Source: a virus. Taken from it: a DNA stretch of 36,460 nt. Under the pieces are notes generated by a model. The model did no database searches. It worked only from the letters and a program-made list of their open reading frames with translations, and was not told where the DNA came from. Of the stretch, positions 22,280 through 30,365 are shown piece after piece (the stretch's first letter is position 1; each line of letters begins with the position of its first letter). Where the stretch lies: positions 1-36,460 of the IMG/VR virus record IMGVR_UViG_3300033149_000738; one strand, given 5' to 3'. The translations under genes were made by a program, and so were the position numbers.

Positions 22280-22801
22280 ATGTCAGATTTAATGATTGAT
22301 ATCGAGACACTTGATGTAACACCCACATCAACCATACTAACTATTGGAGCTCAAGGCTTCGACCCATTTAGTACTAAGTTCACTAAAGTAACTTATTACA
22401 AACGCTTAACAATTGACTCACAAAATGAACGTACAGTAAACGACGATACCGTTGAATGGTGGGGCAAACAGGCAGCCGACGCACAAGAAGAAGCACTTGG
22501 TGATGGCGATGACCGGGTTGAAATTAAAATAGCTCTTGAAGAACTAGCTAAGATAGCATGGAAACATAGTCGTATTTGGGCCAATGGTACCACGTTTGAT
22601 ATGGTAATACTTGAAGATGCGATGAAACAGTACGGCGTTACTGTGCCGTGGAAGTATTGGCAGGTAATGGATGCACGTACTATATACAAGATTGCAAAGT
22701 CGTCTAAGCTAGGCAACAACCATAACGCATTAGCTGATTGTGTTAATCAAATTGATTTGTTACAAACAGCATTGAAAAAGTTAGGCATTAATAAGTTCTA
22801 A
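22280..22801 (+). CDS. dexA: DexA-like 3'-5' exonuclease (DEDDh)
   Basis: 173 residues (T4 DexA has 227). MIDIETLD gives D7 and E9, IWANGTTFD gives D107, and NNHNALADC gives H148 and D153: a complete DEDDh active site binding two metals. The spacing and NGTTFD motif match phage DexA and Rv2179c-like nucleases. It should degrade single-stranded DNA or RNA from the 3' end. It has GAGG before the ATG and is probably cotranscribed with the small gene before it. It converges with the zinc-protein gene, overlapping by 4 bp. Confidence 0.88.
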   Translation: MSDLMIDIETLDVTPTSTILTIGAQGFDPFSTKFTKVTYYKRLTIDSQNERTVNDDTVEWWGKQAADAQEEALGDGDDRVEIKIALEELAKIAWKHSRIWANGTTFDMVILEDAMKQYGVTVPWKYWQVMDARTIYKIAKSSKLGNNHNALADCVNQIDLLQTALKKLGINKF

Positions 22802-23148
22802 TTATCTGCATTCAGACCTAAGTCCTTAATCCAAGGCATATCTTGTTTTTCAACAGCAACTGAGCAATTTAAACATATAGATTTTAAATTGCTCAGTTTT
22901 GTATTCTTTAAATCACCGTCTACGTAGTAAACAATAATCTGTTTAGCCCATCTGGCTTTGTAGTGGCATTTGTCACACACCATCTTTTTCTTATAACCAG
23001 TTTTAGACCAATTCGGTTTAGCAGGTTTAACCTTGTGACTATCACGAATGCACGTATCACATTTAGAACGATAATACGTTTTACCGTTACGTTTATAGTT
23101 GATTCCAACGTGACGTTGTTCACATTGTTTGCATATTGGCCTTTTCAT
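22798..23148 (-). CDS. Four-CxxC zinc protein, HNH-like, widespread in T4-like marine phages
   Basis: 116 residues. C6-x2-C9, C30-x2-C33, C58-x2-C61 and C92-x2-C95 would bind two zincs. The C-terminal half (IIVYYVDGDLKNTKLSNLKS, ICLNC) has the shape of an HNH domain but lacks clear catalytic histidines. The start MKRPICKQC and the KPAKPNW...GYKKK segment agree, as I recall them, with a hypothetical protein common in cyanophages. It may bind nucleic acid or be a degenerate homing nuclease. Its late promoter ends 5 nt before the ATG. Confidence 0.75.
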   Translation of the reverse strand: MKRPICKQCEQRHVGINYKRNGKTYYRSKCDTCIRDSHKVKPAKPNWSKTGYKKKMVCDKCHYKARWAKQIIVYYVDGDLKNTKLSNLKSICLNCSVAVEKQDMPWIKDLGLNADN

Positions 23149-23153
23149 ACCTT

Positions 23154-23161
23154 TATTTAGC
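23154..23161 (-). promoter_or_regulatory. Late promoter (GCTAAATA) placed 5 nt before ATG
   Basis: On the minus strand GCTAAATA, then AAGGT, then ATG at 23148. Predicted initiation is on the A of ATG; the AAGG between would not be in the transcript. Confidence 0.65.
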
Positions 23162-23241
23162 GTTGAATCTATTGCGGTCCTTTAAGGTTACCTTTACTTT
23201 ATATTTTCACCTCCGTTAACCACCTAGATTTCGGTTTTTCT

Positions 23242-23249
23242 AATAAATA
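23242..23249 (+). promoter_or_regulatory. T4-type late promoter (AATAAATA) for tail sheath
   Basis: One mismatch to consensus. Predicted start near 23255 gives a 38-nt leader with AGGAG. It is divergent from the promoter at 23154. Confidence 0.75.
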
Positions 23250-23292
23250 GATGTAACAGAAAAGTTACAATACATTTATAGGAGATTTGATA

Positions 23293-26200
23293 ATGGCACT
23301 TGTTTCACCAGGCGTTGAAGTTACGATTATAGACGAAAGTCAGTACTCTTCAGCAGGACAGAACACAGTACCGTACATCTTGTTAGCCACAGCGGAAAAT
23401 AAACTTAACCCAATTGGCACAGGAATTGCACCAGGTACACTAGCGTCATCAGTAGATGATGTTTATTTAATTACTAGCCAGCGTGAACTTGTTAACACGT
23501 TTGGTAATCCAACGTTTTATAAGACTGCAGGCGGAAACGCACTTCACGGTTACGAATTAAACGAATATGGATTGATGGCAGCTTACTCAGTACTAGGCGC
23601 CACTAACAGAGCATATATTCAGCGCGTTGACGTTGACTTATCACAACTTGAAGCATCACTTGTTCGTCCTAAGGGCGCAGCAAATAACGGCGCTTACTGG
23701 TTTGATTTAGCTGAATCATCATATGGCTTGTTTGCATGGAACGCAACACAGAATACATTTAACACAATTGACCCAATTCTTATTACAGATGATGCAGACT
23801 TAGATTCACCAGGCGGTGTTCCACTAGACAGCATAGGATCAATTAACTCTTATGCAATTGTAACAACTAATACTAGTAATCCAATTTATTGGAAGAACAG
23901 TGCTAATGAATGGGTACTAATTGGTTCTGAGGAATGGAAGGGAAGCATTGCTACAGTAATCAGCAATACACCAATTGCATTAACTCTTACCGAAACTATT
24001 GTTATTAATGGCACCTCTGTGCCACTTACTGGCGCAGCTGATCTTGACGCACTAGTAAATGATATTAATAACGTAACTCCTGTTGTAGGTGTTACATCTG
24101 CCAATGTTAATGGTAGACTTGAAATTTACACAGATTCTACCGCAGTTGGCTTAGGCGGCGGCAATTTAACTCTAGTTGAAGGCACAGGCACTTTACTAGC
24201 TGATGTTGGACTTACAGCAGGCGAATTTTATAGCCCAGTTGTAGAACATGCGAGCCATGTAAATGTTCCACGTTGGAGAACAACAGATACAGAACCTCGT
24301 CCAAGTGGTTCTGTTTGGCAGAAGACTACTTCAGTTAATGAAGGCGCAGATATTGTAGTTAAACGCTATGATACAGTAACAGATTCATTTGTTGTACAGT
24401 CTGCTCCATTATATGAAAACGATCAAACAGCTAATAAATTCTTAGATCCAGGCACTGGCGGCAAATCAATTGCTGGCGGCGCAACTTATGTCCAATATGA
24501 TGTAACTGAAGATGACACAGGCACATTTAAAATATTTAATCGTGCAGTTGGCGAAACTTCAATTACAGGTACTACAGCAGCAACTTTTGCAGGTACTGAG
24601 ACATTTACAATTGAAGCAAGTGCTACTAACAGCGATACATTATCTGCACCAGTACTTGTTGACTTAGCTGGCGAAACTACTACAGCAGGCATGGCAAGTA
24701 AAATTATTGCAGCAAACATTCCAAATGTTACAGCAAGTGTTACCGCAGGTGGATTTATAACTATTACACATAGCGGCGGTGGTGTTATTGCTATTACAGA
24801 TACAGGCGGCGCTATTGCTGCCACTGGTATCACTGACAGCTTAATTAGTGTTCGCACAAATGCAGCCGGACAGTTACTTTTAAGTAACTGGAACAACGGT
24901 GAATTTTATACTGCTGATATTTCAACACCAGGACAAGATCCATTAACTGGTACACGTTGGTACTATCCAGCTATTGATGAAGTTGATATTATGATTCATG
25001 AAGGTAACGAATGGGTTGGTTATAGAACTATTACAAGCGATCTTCGCGGACACAACTTATCGTTAACAGATGCAGCAGGTCCACTTGTTTCGGCAACGGC
25101 ACCTGAATTCCAATCAGATGGCTCTACAGCACTTGCAAAAGGCGATTTGTGGATTGATACAAGCGATTTAGAAAATTATCCAACTATTCGAAGATGGCAA
25201 GAAGATGCAAGTGCCGTTCTTGGATGGGTGCTTATTGATAATGCAGATCAAACATCAACAGACGGTGTTCTATTTGCTGACGCACGTTGGGACATTGATG
25301 GCACATCAGATCCTATTACAGACGACATGACACTAATTACTGATTTGTTAACTAGTAGTTGGACTGACCCAGACGCACCTGATCCAGCTTTATACCCAGA
25401 TGGTATGATACTATGGAATACACGACGTGGCGGTTACAATGTTAAAGAATTCCGCGTTAACTATTTTAATGCTGGCGACTTCAACTTAGATGATTGGATA
25501 TTAGCAGGCGGCACTGAAACAAATACATGGGTAACAGTATCAGGACTTAAAGAAGATGGAAGTGCAAACTTCGGTCGTTTAGCTCAACGTGCATTAGTTG
25601 TTAAGGCAATGAAAGCAGCAATTGATACTAACTCAGAGATACGTGAAGAGCAACGTCAGTTTAATATTATGGCAGCACCAGGATATCCAGAACTTATTCC
25701 TAATATGGTTGCATTAAATAATGAACGTGCTAACACTGCATTCGTTATTGGTGATTCACCAATACGTTTGGAAAACAGTGGCAATGCAATTGCAGAATGG
25801 GCATCTAACGGTGACGGACTAGGTGTTCCAACTAACGATGGCTTAGCATCAAATGATGAATATATGGGCGTTTTCTATCCATCCGGTAGAACAAACGACT
25901 TGTCAGGTACATCAATTATTGTTCCACCAAGTCACATGATGTTACGTACAATTATACATAGCGATGAGCAATCATATCCGTGGCTAGCACCAGCTGGTAT
26001 TAGACGTGGACAGGTTGATAACGTTAATGCAATTGGTTATGTTGATGCACAAACTGGTGAATTCCAGCAAATGTCAACACGCCAGGGTGTACGTGACGTA
26101 TTGTACACTAACAATGTTAACGCAATTACATTTATACCAGGCGCAGGCATTGTTAACTACGGTAACAAGACTACTAAGGCAGGTTCAGCACTTGATCGTA

Positions 26201-26508
26201 TCAATGTATCACGTTTAGTTTCACATATTCGTGTACAAGCTGACTCACTTAGCAAGCAATTCGTATTTGAGCCAAATGATAAATTAACACGCGATGAAAT
26301 TAAGGGACAGATGGAACGTCTACTTAATGACTTAATTGCAAAACGTGGTATCTATGACTATGTGGTAGTATGTGACGAAAGTAACAATACTCCAGTACGT
26401 ATTGACCGAAACGAACTTTGGGTTGATATCGCAATAGAGCCAGTTAAAGCAGGCGAGTTTATTTACGTACCAGTACGTATTAAAAATACAGGTGAAATTA
26501 GCGGTTAA
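23293..26508 (+). CDS. 18: Tail sheath protein gp18, oversized
   Basis: 1071 residues against 659 in T4. ATG 23293 is chosen (AGGAG 8 nt upstream) over the TTG at 23287. MALVSPGVEVTIIDESQYSS is the typical sheath N-terminus. The last 160 residues (QGVRDVLYTNNVNAITFIPG, RLVSHIRVQADSLSKQFVFE, DYVVVCDESNNTP) are the C-terminal domain whose strands link subunits. Residues about 200-640 are an extra region with two flagellin-hook-IN-like units (IVINGTSVPLTGAADLDALV; FTIEASATNSDTLSAP...ASVTAG) and WVLIGS-type short modules. This part should face outward and not touch the contraction core. A terminator follows. Confidence 0.93.
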   Translation: MALVSPGVEVTIIDESQYSSAGQNTVPYILLATAENKLNPIGTGIAPGTLASSVDDVYLITSQRELVNTFGNPTFYKTAGGNALHGYELNEYGLMAAYSVLGATNRAYIQRVDVDLSQLEASLVRPKGAANNGAYWFDLAESSYGLFAWNATQNTFNTIDPILITDDADLDSPGGVPLDSIGSINSYAIVTTNTSNPIYWKNSANEWVLIGSEEWKGSIATVISNTPIALTLTETIVINGTSVPLTGAADLDALVNDINNVTPVVGVTSANVNGRLEIYTDSTAVGLGGGNLTLVEGTGTLLADVGLTAGEFYSPVVEHASHVNVPRWRTTDTEPRPSGSVWQKTTSVNEGADIVVKRYDTVTDSFVVQSAPLYENDQTANKFLDPGTGGKSIAGGATYVQYDVTEDDTGTFKIFNRAVGETSITGTTAATFAGTETFTIEASATNSDTLSAPVLVDLAGETTTAGMASKIIAANIPNVTASVTAGGFITITHSGGGVIAITDTGGAIAATGITDSLISVRTNAAGQLLLSNWNNGEFYTADISTPGQDPLTGTRWYYPAIDEVDIMIHEGNEWVGYRTITSDLRGHNLSLTDAAGPLVSATAPEFQSDGSTALAKGDLWIDTSDLENYPTIRRWQEDASAVLGWVLIDNADQTSTDGVLFADARWDIDGTSDPITDDMTLITDLLTSSWTDPDAPDPALYPDGMILWNTRRGGYNVKEFRVNYFNAGDFNLDDWILAGGTETNTWVTVSGLKEDGSANFGRLAQRALVVKAMKAAIDTNSEIREEQRQFNIMAAPGYPELIPNMVALNNERANTAFVIGDSPIRLENSGNAIAEWASNGDGLGVPTNDGLASNDEYMGVFYPSGRTNDLSGTSIIVPPSHMMLRTIIHSDEQSYPWLAPAGIRRGQVDNVNAIGYVDAQTGEFQQMSTRQGVRDVLYTNNVNAITFIPGAGIVNYGNKTTKAGSALDRINVSRLVSHIRVQADSLSKQFVFEPNDKLTRDEIKGQMERLLNDLIAKRGIYDYVVVCDESNNTPVRIDRNELWVDIAIEPVKAGEFIYVPVRIKNTGEISG

Positions 26509-26530
26509 TAAGCTAAAATCAACTAAATTT

Positions 26531-26554
26531 AAAAGCGGCTTCGGCCGCTTTTTT
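26531..26554 (+). terminator. Rho-independent terminator with UUCG loop
   Basis: AAAAGCGGC, TTCG and GCCGCTTTT form a 9-bp stem, with further T after it. It separates the sheath and tube genes. Confidence 0.93.
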
Positions 26555-26581
26555 ATGACGGTTTTTTCACGATGACAAGAT

Positions 26582-26589
26582 GATAAATA
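26582..26589 (+). promoter_or_regulatory. T4-type late promoter (GATAAATA) for tail tube
   Basis: One mismatch to consensus. Predicted start near 26595 gives a 22-nt leader with AGGAG before the gp19 ATG. Confidence 0.75.
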
Positions 26590-26616
26590 ACAATAAGAAA
26601 TAACAGGAGACATATA

Positions 26617-27234
26617 ATGTCAGTTTCATCTTTAACTAAAATGACCACACCATTAGCGAGTGATCAAAGCGCAACAAGCCAAGGCTTGTTAATGCCTAAA
26701 TTAAAATACCGCTTCCGCGTTATTTTTGAAAACTTGGGTGTATCAACTCCGCGTACTGAACTAACTAAGCAGATTATGACGTTCGATCGACCAAATCCGT
26801 CATTTGAACCAATTGAGATTCATGTATATAACTCAATTGTAAAACTAGCTGGTAAACCTAGTTGGGCTGATGTTGCATGTACAATCAGAGACGACGCTTC
26901 CGGCGCAGTAGCTAAATTACTTGGTGAGCAAATGCAGAAGCAATTTGATTTCATGGAGCAATCTTCAGCTGCATCAGGCATCGACTACAAATTTACTACA
27001 CGTTTAGAAATGCTAGACGGTGGCAACGGCGCACACGAACCACAGATTTTAGAAACTTGGGAAATGTACGGTTGCTGGTTACAAGGCGTAAACTACGGCG
27101 ACGTAGACTACACGTCTAATGATCCAGTATCACTAACATTAACAATGAAGTTTGATAATGCAGTTCAAACTCCACTAAGCAGTGGCATTGGTGCAGACGT
27201 TGGTCGTACCTTAGGTACTAACGTAACAGGTTAA
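26617..27234 (+). CDS. 19: Tail tube protein gp19
   Basis: 205 residues (T4 gp19 has 163). PKLKYRFRVIFENLGV, LTKQIMTFDRP and IHVYNSIVKLAGKPSWADVA are the conserved tube features, and ILETWEMYGCWLQGVNYGDV with DPVSLTLTMKFDNAVQ the C-terminal half. It forms hexameric rings stacked inside the sheath. Its place right after gp18 is as in T4. Confidence 0.92.
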   Translation: MSVSSLTKMTTPLASDQSATSQGLLMPKLKYRFRVIFENLGVSTPRTELTKQIMTFDRPNPSFEPIEIHVYNSIVKLAGKPSWADVACTIRDDASGAVAKLLGEQMQKQFDFMEQSSAASGIDYKFTTRLEMLDGGNGAHEPQILETWEMYGCWLQGVNYGDVDYTSNDPVSLTLTMKFDNAVQTPLSSGIGADVGRTLGTNVTG

Positions 27235-27240
27235 TAGCCC

Positions 27241-28371
27241 ATGAGCGGCTTAGACAATTTAAGTAAGCTATTAGGTGTCAAATCCGGCGCCGATTTGTTA
27301 GGTCAAGTCGGCGACGGTTTCTTTGGCACTGACTACCAGAAAGATTATGCACATGCCTCAAAGCTAATGCGCCCAAACGGGCTGGCACTAGCACCGAAGC
27401 AAAAGTTTTTATTCCATGTATTCTTTAACTTGTCAGACTCATCAATCCTTAAATCACCTGATCCAGGACTAGTAGGCGCACTAATTAAAAGTGTACAGCT
27501 TCCTTCGTTCAAATTAGACACTGAAGAGTATATCCAATATAATAGAAAACGTTTAGTTCATAATAGAATTACATACGAACCTGTCACTATGAAATTACAT
27601 GATGACGGCGAAGGACACGTATTAGACTTATGGACGAAGTACTATCAGTATTACTTTGCTGATTCAAATTATGATTACACTCAAGGTATTCAAGCACAAC
27701 CTGGCAAGTTCGGAAAGACAGATTATAATGGAAGGGACCTTTACAGCGACAATAGAGTAAATCAAGACTCTGGTTGGGGTAAGACGGTTACTACTCCAGA
27801 TGGCCTTGGTAAAAAGCCAGCATTCTTTAAAGATATAAAAATTTACGGTTTCAACCGCGGCGGATATGTTCTATATACATTGATCAATCCTGTTATCACA
27901 ATGTGGAGTCACGATACATATGACTATGCAGAGTCCGGCGGAGTTATGGAACATAATGTAACATTGCAGTACGAAGCAGTTAAATATGCAGACGGTGAAA
28001 CTGTTGGAACAAACGGTGATAACGTTAATGGGTTTGCTGATGCGTCTAGATACGACAGGACACCAGGAGCACTAGGTCCAGGTAGTACTGCTTCTTTATA
28101 TGGACAAGGCGGGCTAACAGATACCTTCGGCGCAATAAGTACAGACTTAGCGAATGGTAATCTTGCTGGAGCAATTCAGAAAGCAGGAGCATCTGCTAGA
28201 ACATTCGGCAGTCTAGATAATGTAGTTAACGTAGTTGGAGAAGATTTACTTACCTCAGGAACTACTGCGGGATTAAGCGCACTGGGTAACATAACTCGTG
28301 AGGCGTCATTCCCAACTCCATCTAGTAATGGCAGTACAAATGCAAAAGCAGCACCTAAGAAAGCAGAGTAA
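27241..28371 (+). CDS. Second tail-tube-like protein (gp19/gp54-like)
   Basis: 376 residues. LALAPKQKFLFHVFFNLSDS, IKSVQLPSFKLDTEEYIQYN, VTMKLHDDGEGHVLDLWTKY and INPVITMWSHDTYDYAESGG follow the tube-fold pattern (kinked strand, PSF turn, late strand pair) seen in gp19, gp48 and gp54. The last 110 residues are low in complexity and end in an Ala/Lys tail. It could be the tube initiator at the baseplate or a second tube subunit. The gene occupies the place where T4 carries the portal gene 20. No portal motif is seen. Confidence 0.6.
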   Translation: MSGLDNLSKLLGVKSGADLLGQVGDGFFGTDYQKDYAHASKLMRPNGLALAPKQKFLFHVFFNLSDSSILKSPDPGLVGALIKSVQLPSFKLDTEEYIQYNRKRLVHNRITYEPVTMKLHDDGEGHVLDLWTKYYQYYFADSNYDYTQGIQAQPGKFGKTDYNGRDLYSDNRVNQDSGWGKTVTTPDGLGKKPAFFKDIKIYGFNRGGYVLYTLINPVITMWSHDTYDYAESGGVMEHNVTLQYEAVKYADGETVGTNGDNVNGFADASRYDRTPGALGPGSTASLYGQGGLTDTFGAISTDLANGNLAGAIQKAGASARTFGSLDNVVNVVGEDLLTSGTTAGLSALGNITREASFPTPSSNGSTNAKAAPKKAE

Positions 28372-28374
28372 GCA

Positions 28375-28746
28375 ATGGCAACTAATGATACAAATACAGT
28401 AAATGATATTCAATTTAGTGATGCGAACGTGTCTCGGGCAGTTGTTCGGGAAAAACCACTAGCGCCACCAGTAGGCGCCGAATATGATCATGTTTTAAGT
28501 GTCTTTAAAAAGATAATGAAAGATGATGGCGCAGCTTTAAACTTTACACAATCATTATATCAAGTAGCACAAGAGACAGAAACGTATGTACTCACACTCC
28601 TTGAATCGTTAGATGTAACAAATAAAATGACACTAAACAAATCAATGGCATATTACTTAAATGCTATTAACTCACCGTCAACATTATACGGTGTGCAGAA
28701 TCCTATTAGCCCCAACTATTATGCTGGGCGTAACGTATTGAGTTAA
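28375..28746 (+). CDS. Unknown protein beside gp4
   Basis: 123 residues. Polar N-terminus with VVREKPLAPPVGAEYDHVLS, then helices (SLYQVAQETETYVLTLLESL, MTLNKSMAYYLNAI) and the end PISPNYYAGRNVLS. The pattern resembles hypothetical proteins beside tail genes of marine T4-like phages. It starts 3 nt after the tube-like gene and ends 1 nt before gp4. A virion role is inferred only from position. Confidence 0.6.
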   Translation: MATNDTNTVNDIQFSDANVSRAVVREKPLAPPVGAEYDHVLSVFKKIMKDDGAALNFTQSLYQVAQETETYVLTLLESLDVTNKMTLNKSMAYYLNAINSPSTLYGVQNPISPNYYAGRNVLS

Positions 28747-28747
28747 C

Positions 28748-29197
28748 ATGCGTAGAGGCTCAGCTAAGTTCTCACAAGGTGTATACCACCCCCGTAACCC
28801 AGCAAAATATATAGGCAAAGGCAAAATAATCTATAGAAGTTCATGGGAGAATCACTTTTGTATTTTCTGTGACACAAACGATTATGTAATAGAATGGGCG
28901 AGTGAAGCAGTACGTATTCCATATAGACATCCAATAACAGGCAAGCAGACTACATACGTGCCTGATTTTCTTATAAGATATAAAACTAAAACTAATAAAA
29001 TAATGACAGAGCTTATTGAAATTAAGCCAGCTGGTCAGTCAGCACTTAAAGAAGGCATGAATCAAAATCAACGTGCCACGGTAGCTGTTAATATGGCTAA
29101 GTGGGAAATGGCCCGCAAGTGGGCTAAGAGGCAAGGCATAGTGTTTAGAGTCATTACAGAGCATGATATCTTTGCACAAAGCGGCAAAAAACGCTAA
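28748..29197 (+). CDS. 4: Head completion protein gp4 (nuclease-like fold)
   Basis: 149 residues (T4 gp4 has 150). GKGKIIYRSSWENHFCIFCD, VIEWASEAVRIPYRHPITGK, TYVPDFLIRY and ELIEIKPAGQ give the E...PD...ExK pattern of TnsA/restriction-type endonuclease folds kept in gp4. gp4 acts after packaging, when filled heads are made ready for tail joining. It is the last gene of the tail unit; a late promoter for gp16 follows. Confidence 0.85.
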   Translation: MRRGSAKFSQGVYHPRNPAKYIGKGKIIYRSSWENHFCIFCDTNDYVIEWASEAVRIPYRHPITGKQTTYVPDFLIRYKTKTNKIMTELIEIKPAGQSALKEGMNQNQRATVAVNMAKWEMARKWAKRQGIVFRVITEHDIFAQSGKKR

Positions 29198-29226
29198 TTC
29201 CTAATTCTATCGTACTAGGTTCACCA

Positions 29227-29234
29227 GCTAAATA
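29227..29234 (+). promoter_or_regulatory. Late promoter (GCTAAATA) placed 5 nt before gp16 ATG
   Basis: The box ends at 29234, then CGTGC, then ATG at 29240. Predicted initiation is on the A of ATG; no Shine-Dalgarno lies between. Confidence 0.7.
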
Positions 29235-29239
29235 CGTGC

Positions 29240-29734
29240 ATGACCAAGAAACTATCTGAATTATTCGACTTACCAGTAGATGAAGAAGTTAACCCCACTG
29301 AAGAAGCACCAACCGAAACCCCATCCACAGAAATAGTAACACAGGAAGCAATGGACAATCTAGAAAAGATTGATAGTGCTTTGCCAGCTATTAAAGGACT
29401 GGAAGCAGCCGATAGCGAAATGGACGACATAGCAGACATGGCGATTCAAAGTTACCAGGACTTGATGGACTTAGGAATGAATCTAGAAGCCAGGGTAGCA
29501 AGTGAAATACTAGGATCAGCAAGTCAATTCTTAGGCCATGCTATTACAGCAAAAACAGCAAAAATCAATAAAAAATTAAAGATGCTTGATCTACAGCTTA
29601 AGAAAGCTAAACTAGATCAAGCTAGTGGTGACCCAGACGATACTCCAACCGGTGAAGGCCGTAAGCTAGACCGTAATGAGTTGTTAGCTGAAGTCTTACG
29701 TCAAGTAAAAGAAGACGAAGACAAAAAGGATTAA
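29240..29734 (+). CDS. 16: Terminase small subunit gp16
   Basis: 164 residues, the same length as T4 gp16. LSELFDLP at the start, an acidic-Pro linker, then the central coiled coil (EMDDIADMAIQSYQDLMDLG, EILGSASQFL, KTAKINKKLKMLDLQLKKAK) match the family. gp16 recognises concatemeric DNA and stimulates gp17. The C-terminal tail is charged (RQVKEDEDKKD). It starts a packaging and putative virion block; gp17 lies 3.6 kb downstream instead of next to it. Confidence 0.82.
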   Translation: MTKKLSELFDLPVDEEVNPTEEAPTETPSTEIVTQEAMDNLEKIDSALPAIKGLEAADSEMDDIADMAIQSYQDLMDLGMNLEARVASEILGSASQFLGHAITAKTAKINKKLKMLDLQLKKAKLDQASGDPDDTPTGEGRKLDRNELLAEVLRQVKEDEDKKD

Positions 29735-29737
29735 ATC

Positions 29738-29745
29738 GATAAATA
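29738..29745 (+). promoter_or_regulatory. T4-type late promoter (GATAAATA)
   Basis: One mismatch to consensus, directly after the gp16 stop. Predicted start near 29751 gives a 21-nt AT-rich leader with only a weak GAGA ribosome site. Confidence 0.7.
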
Positions 29746-29771
29746 TATAAAAATATTGCGAGATATACTAA

Positions 29772-30365
29772 ATGAAAAAATTAAATGAATACTTAACCGC
29801 ATCAGCAAAGCAATACGTTTATCGTGTTAAAGTTGCTGGTGAACTTCCTAAGGAAAATTACGAAAAACTTAAAGCGGCACTAGATATGTTTGATGTAGAT
29901 ACTTGCACTAAACCTAAAAAGACGCCAATTCAAAGCGACCCACTAGGCTTCCCAGGTTTAACAAACGAAGAAATTAACATTTTTGACGTTACATTAAACT
30001 ATCCTGGAAGCACACAACAAATTATAGAACTTGCTAGAGTAGCTGGCATAAACCCAGCTAAGATTGTTGTAGTTTGCAAAGACTTTAATGATAGCATGAA
30101 CAAAGAGGTAGAAGGTGTCGAAGACGGTACACGTTTAGAAACTCCAGACTATCCAGAACAAACTAAAGAACAAAAAGAAGCTAGTGATGCATACGCAGAC
30201 AGCTTTGATTCAGCAGCTAGAGAGTTCGCAGGCGAAGTAAACACAGACTTTGACATAGCAGGCGAAACAACTCCGCCAGCAAAATATTCAACAGATACAG
30301 ACGCAGGCAAAGATAGCCCAATGACAAAAGTCAAGCGTTTAAAAATTAAGGACATTTTAAAATGA
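29772..30365 (+). CDS. Unknown putative virion protein
   Basis: 197 residues. AKQYVYRVKVAGELPKENYE and INIFDVTLNYPGSTQQIIEL form an alpha/beta N-terminal domain. The second half is acidic and disordered (QTKEQKEASDAYADSFDSAA) and ends in a basic stretch, VKRLKIKDILK, a possible core-binding tail. The DPLGFPGLTNEEIN motif looks like a conserved marker. It overlaps the next gene by ATGA. Function unknown. Confidence 0.65.
   Translation: MKKLNEYLTASAKQYVYRVKVAGELPKENYEKLKAALDMFDVDTCTKPKKTPIQSDPLGFPGLTNEEINIFDVTLNYPGSTQQIIELARVAGINPAKIVVVCKDFNDSMNKEVEGVEDGTRLETPDYPEQTKEQKEASDAYADSFDSAAREFAGEVNTDFDIAGETTPPAKYSTDTDAGKDSPMTKVKRLKIKDILK

Noticed and set aside
22798-23148. Active HNH homing endonuclease
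   Set aside because: The CxxC frame is present but the HNH histidines are not clear, and the gene is not an insertion in another gene.
23287-23292. TTG start for the sheath gene
   Set aside because: ATG at 23293 has better spacing (8 nt) from AGGAG and yields the usual MALVSPGVEV start.
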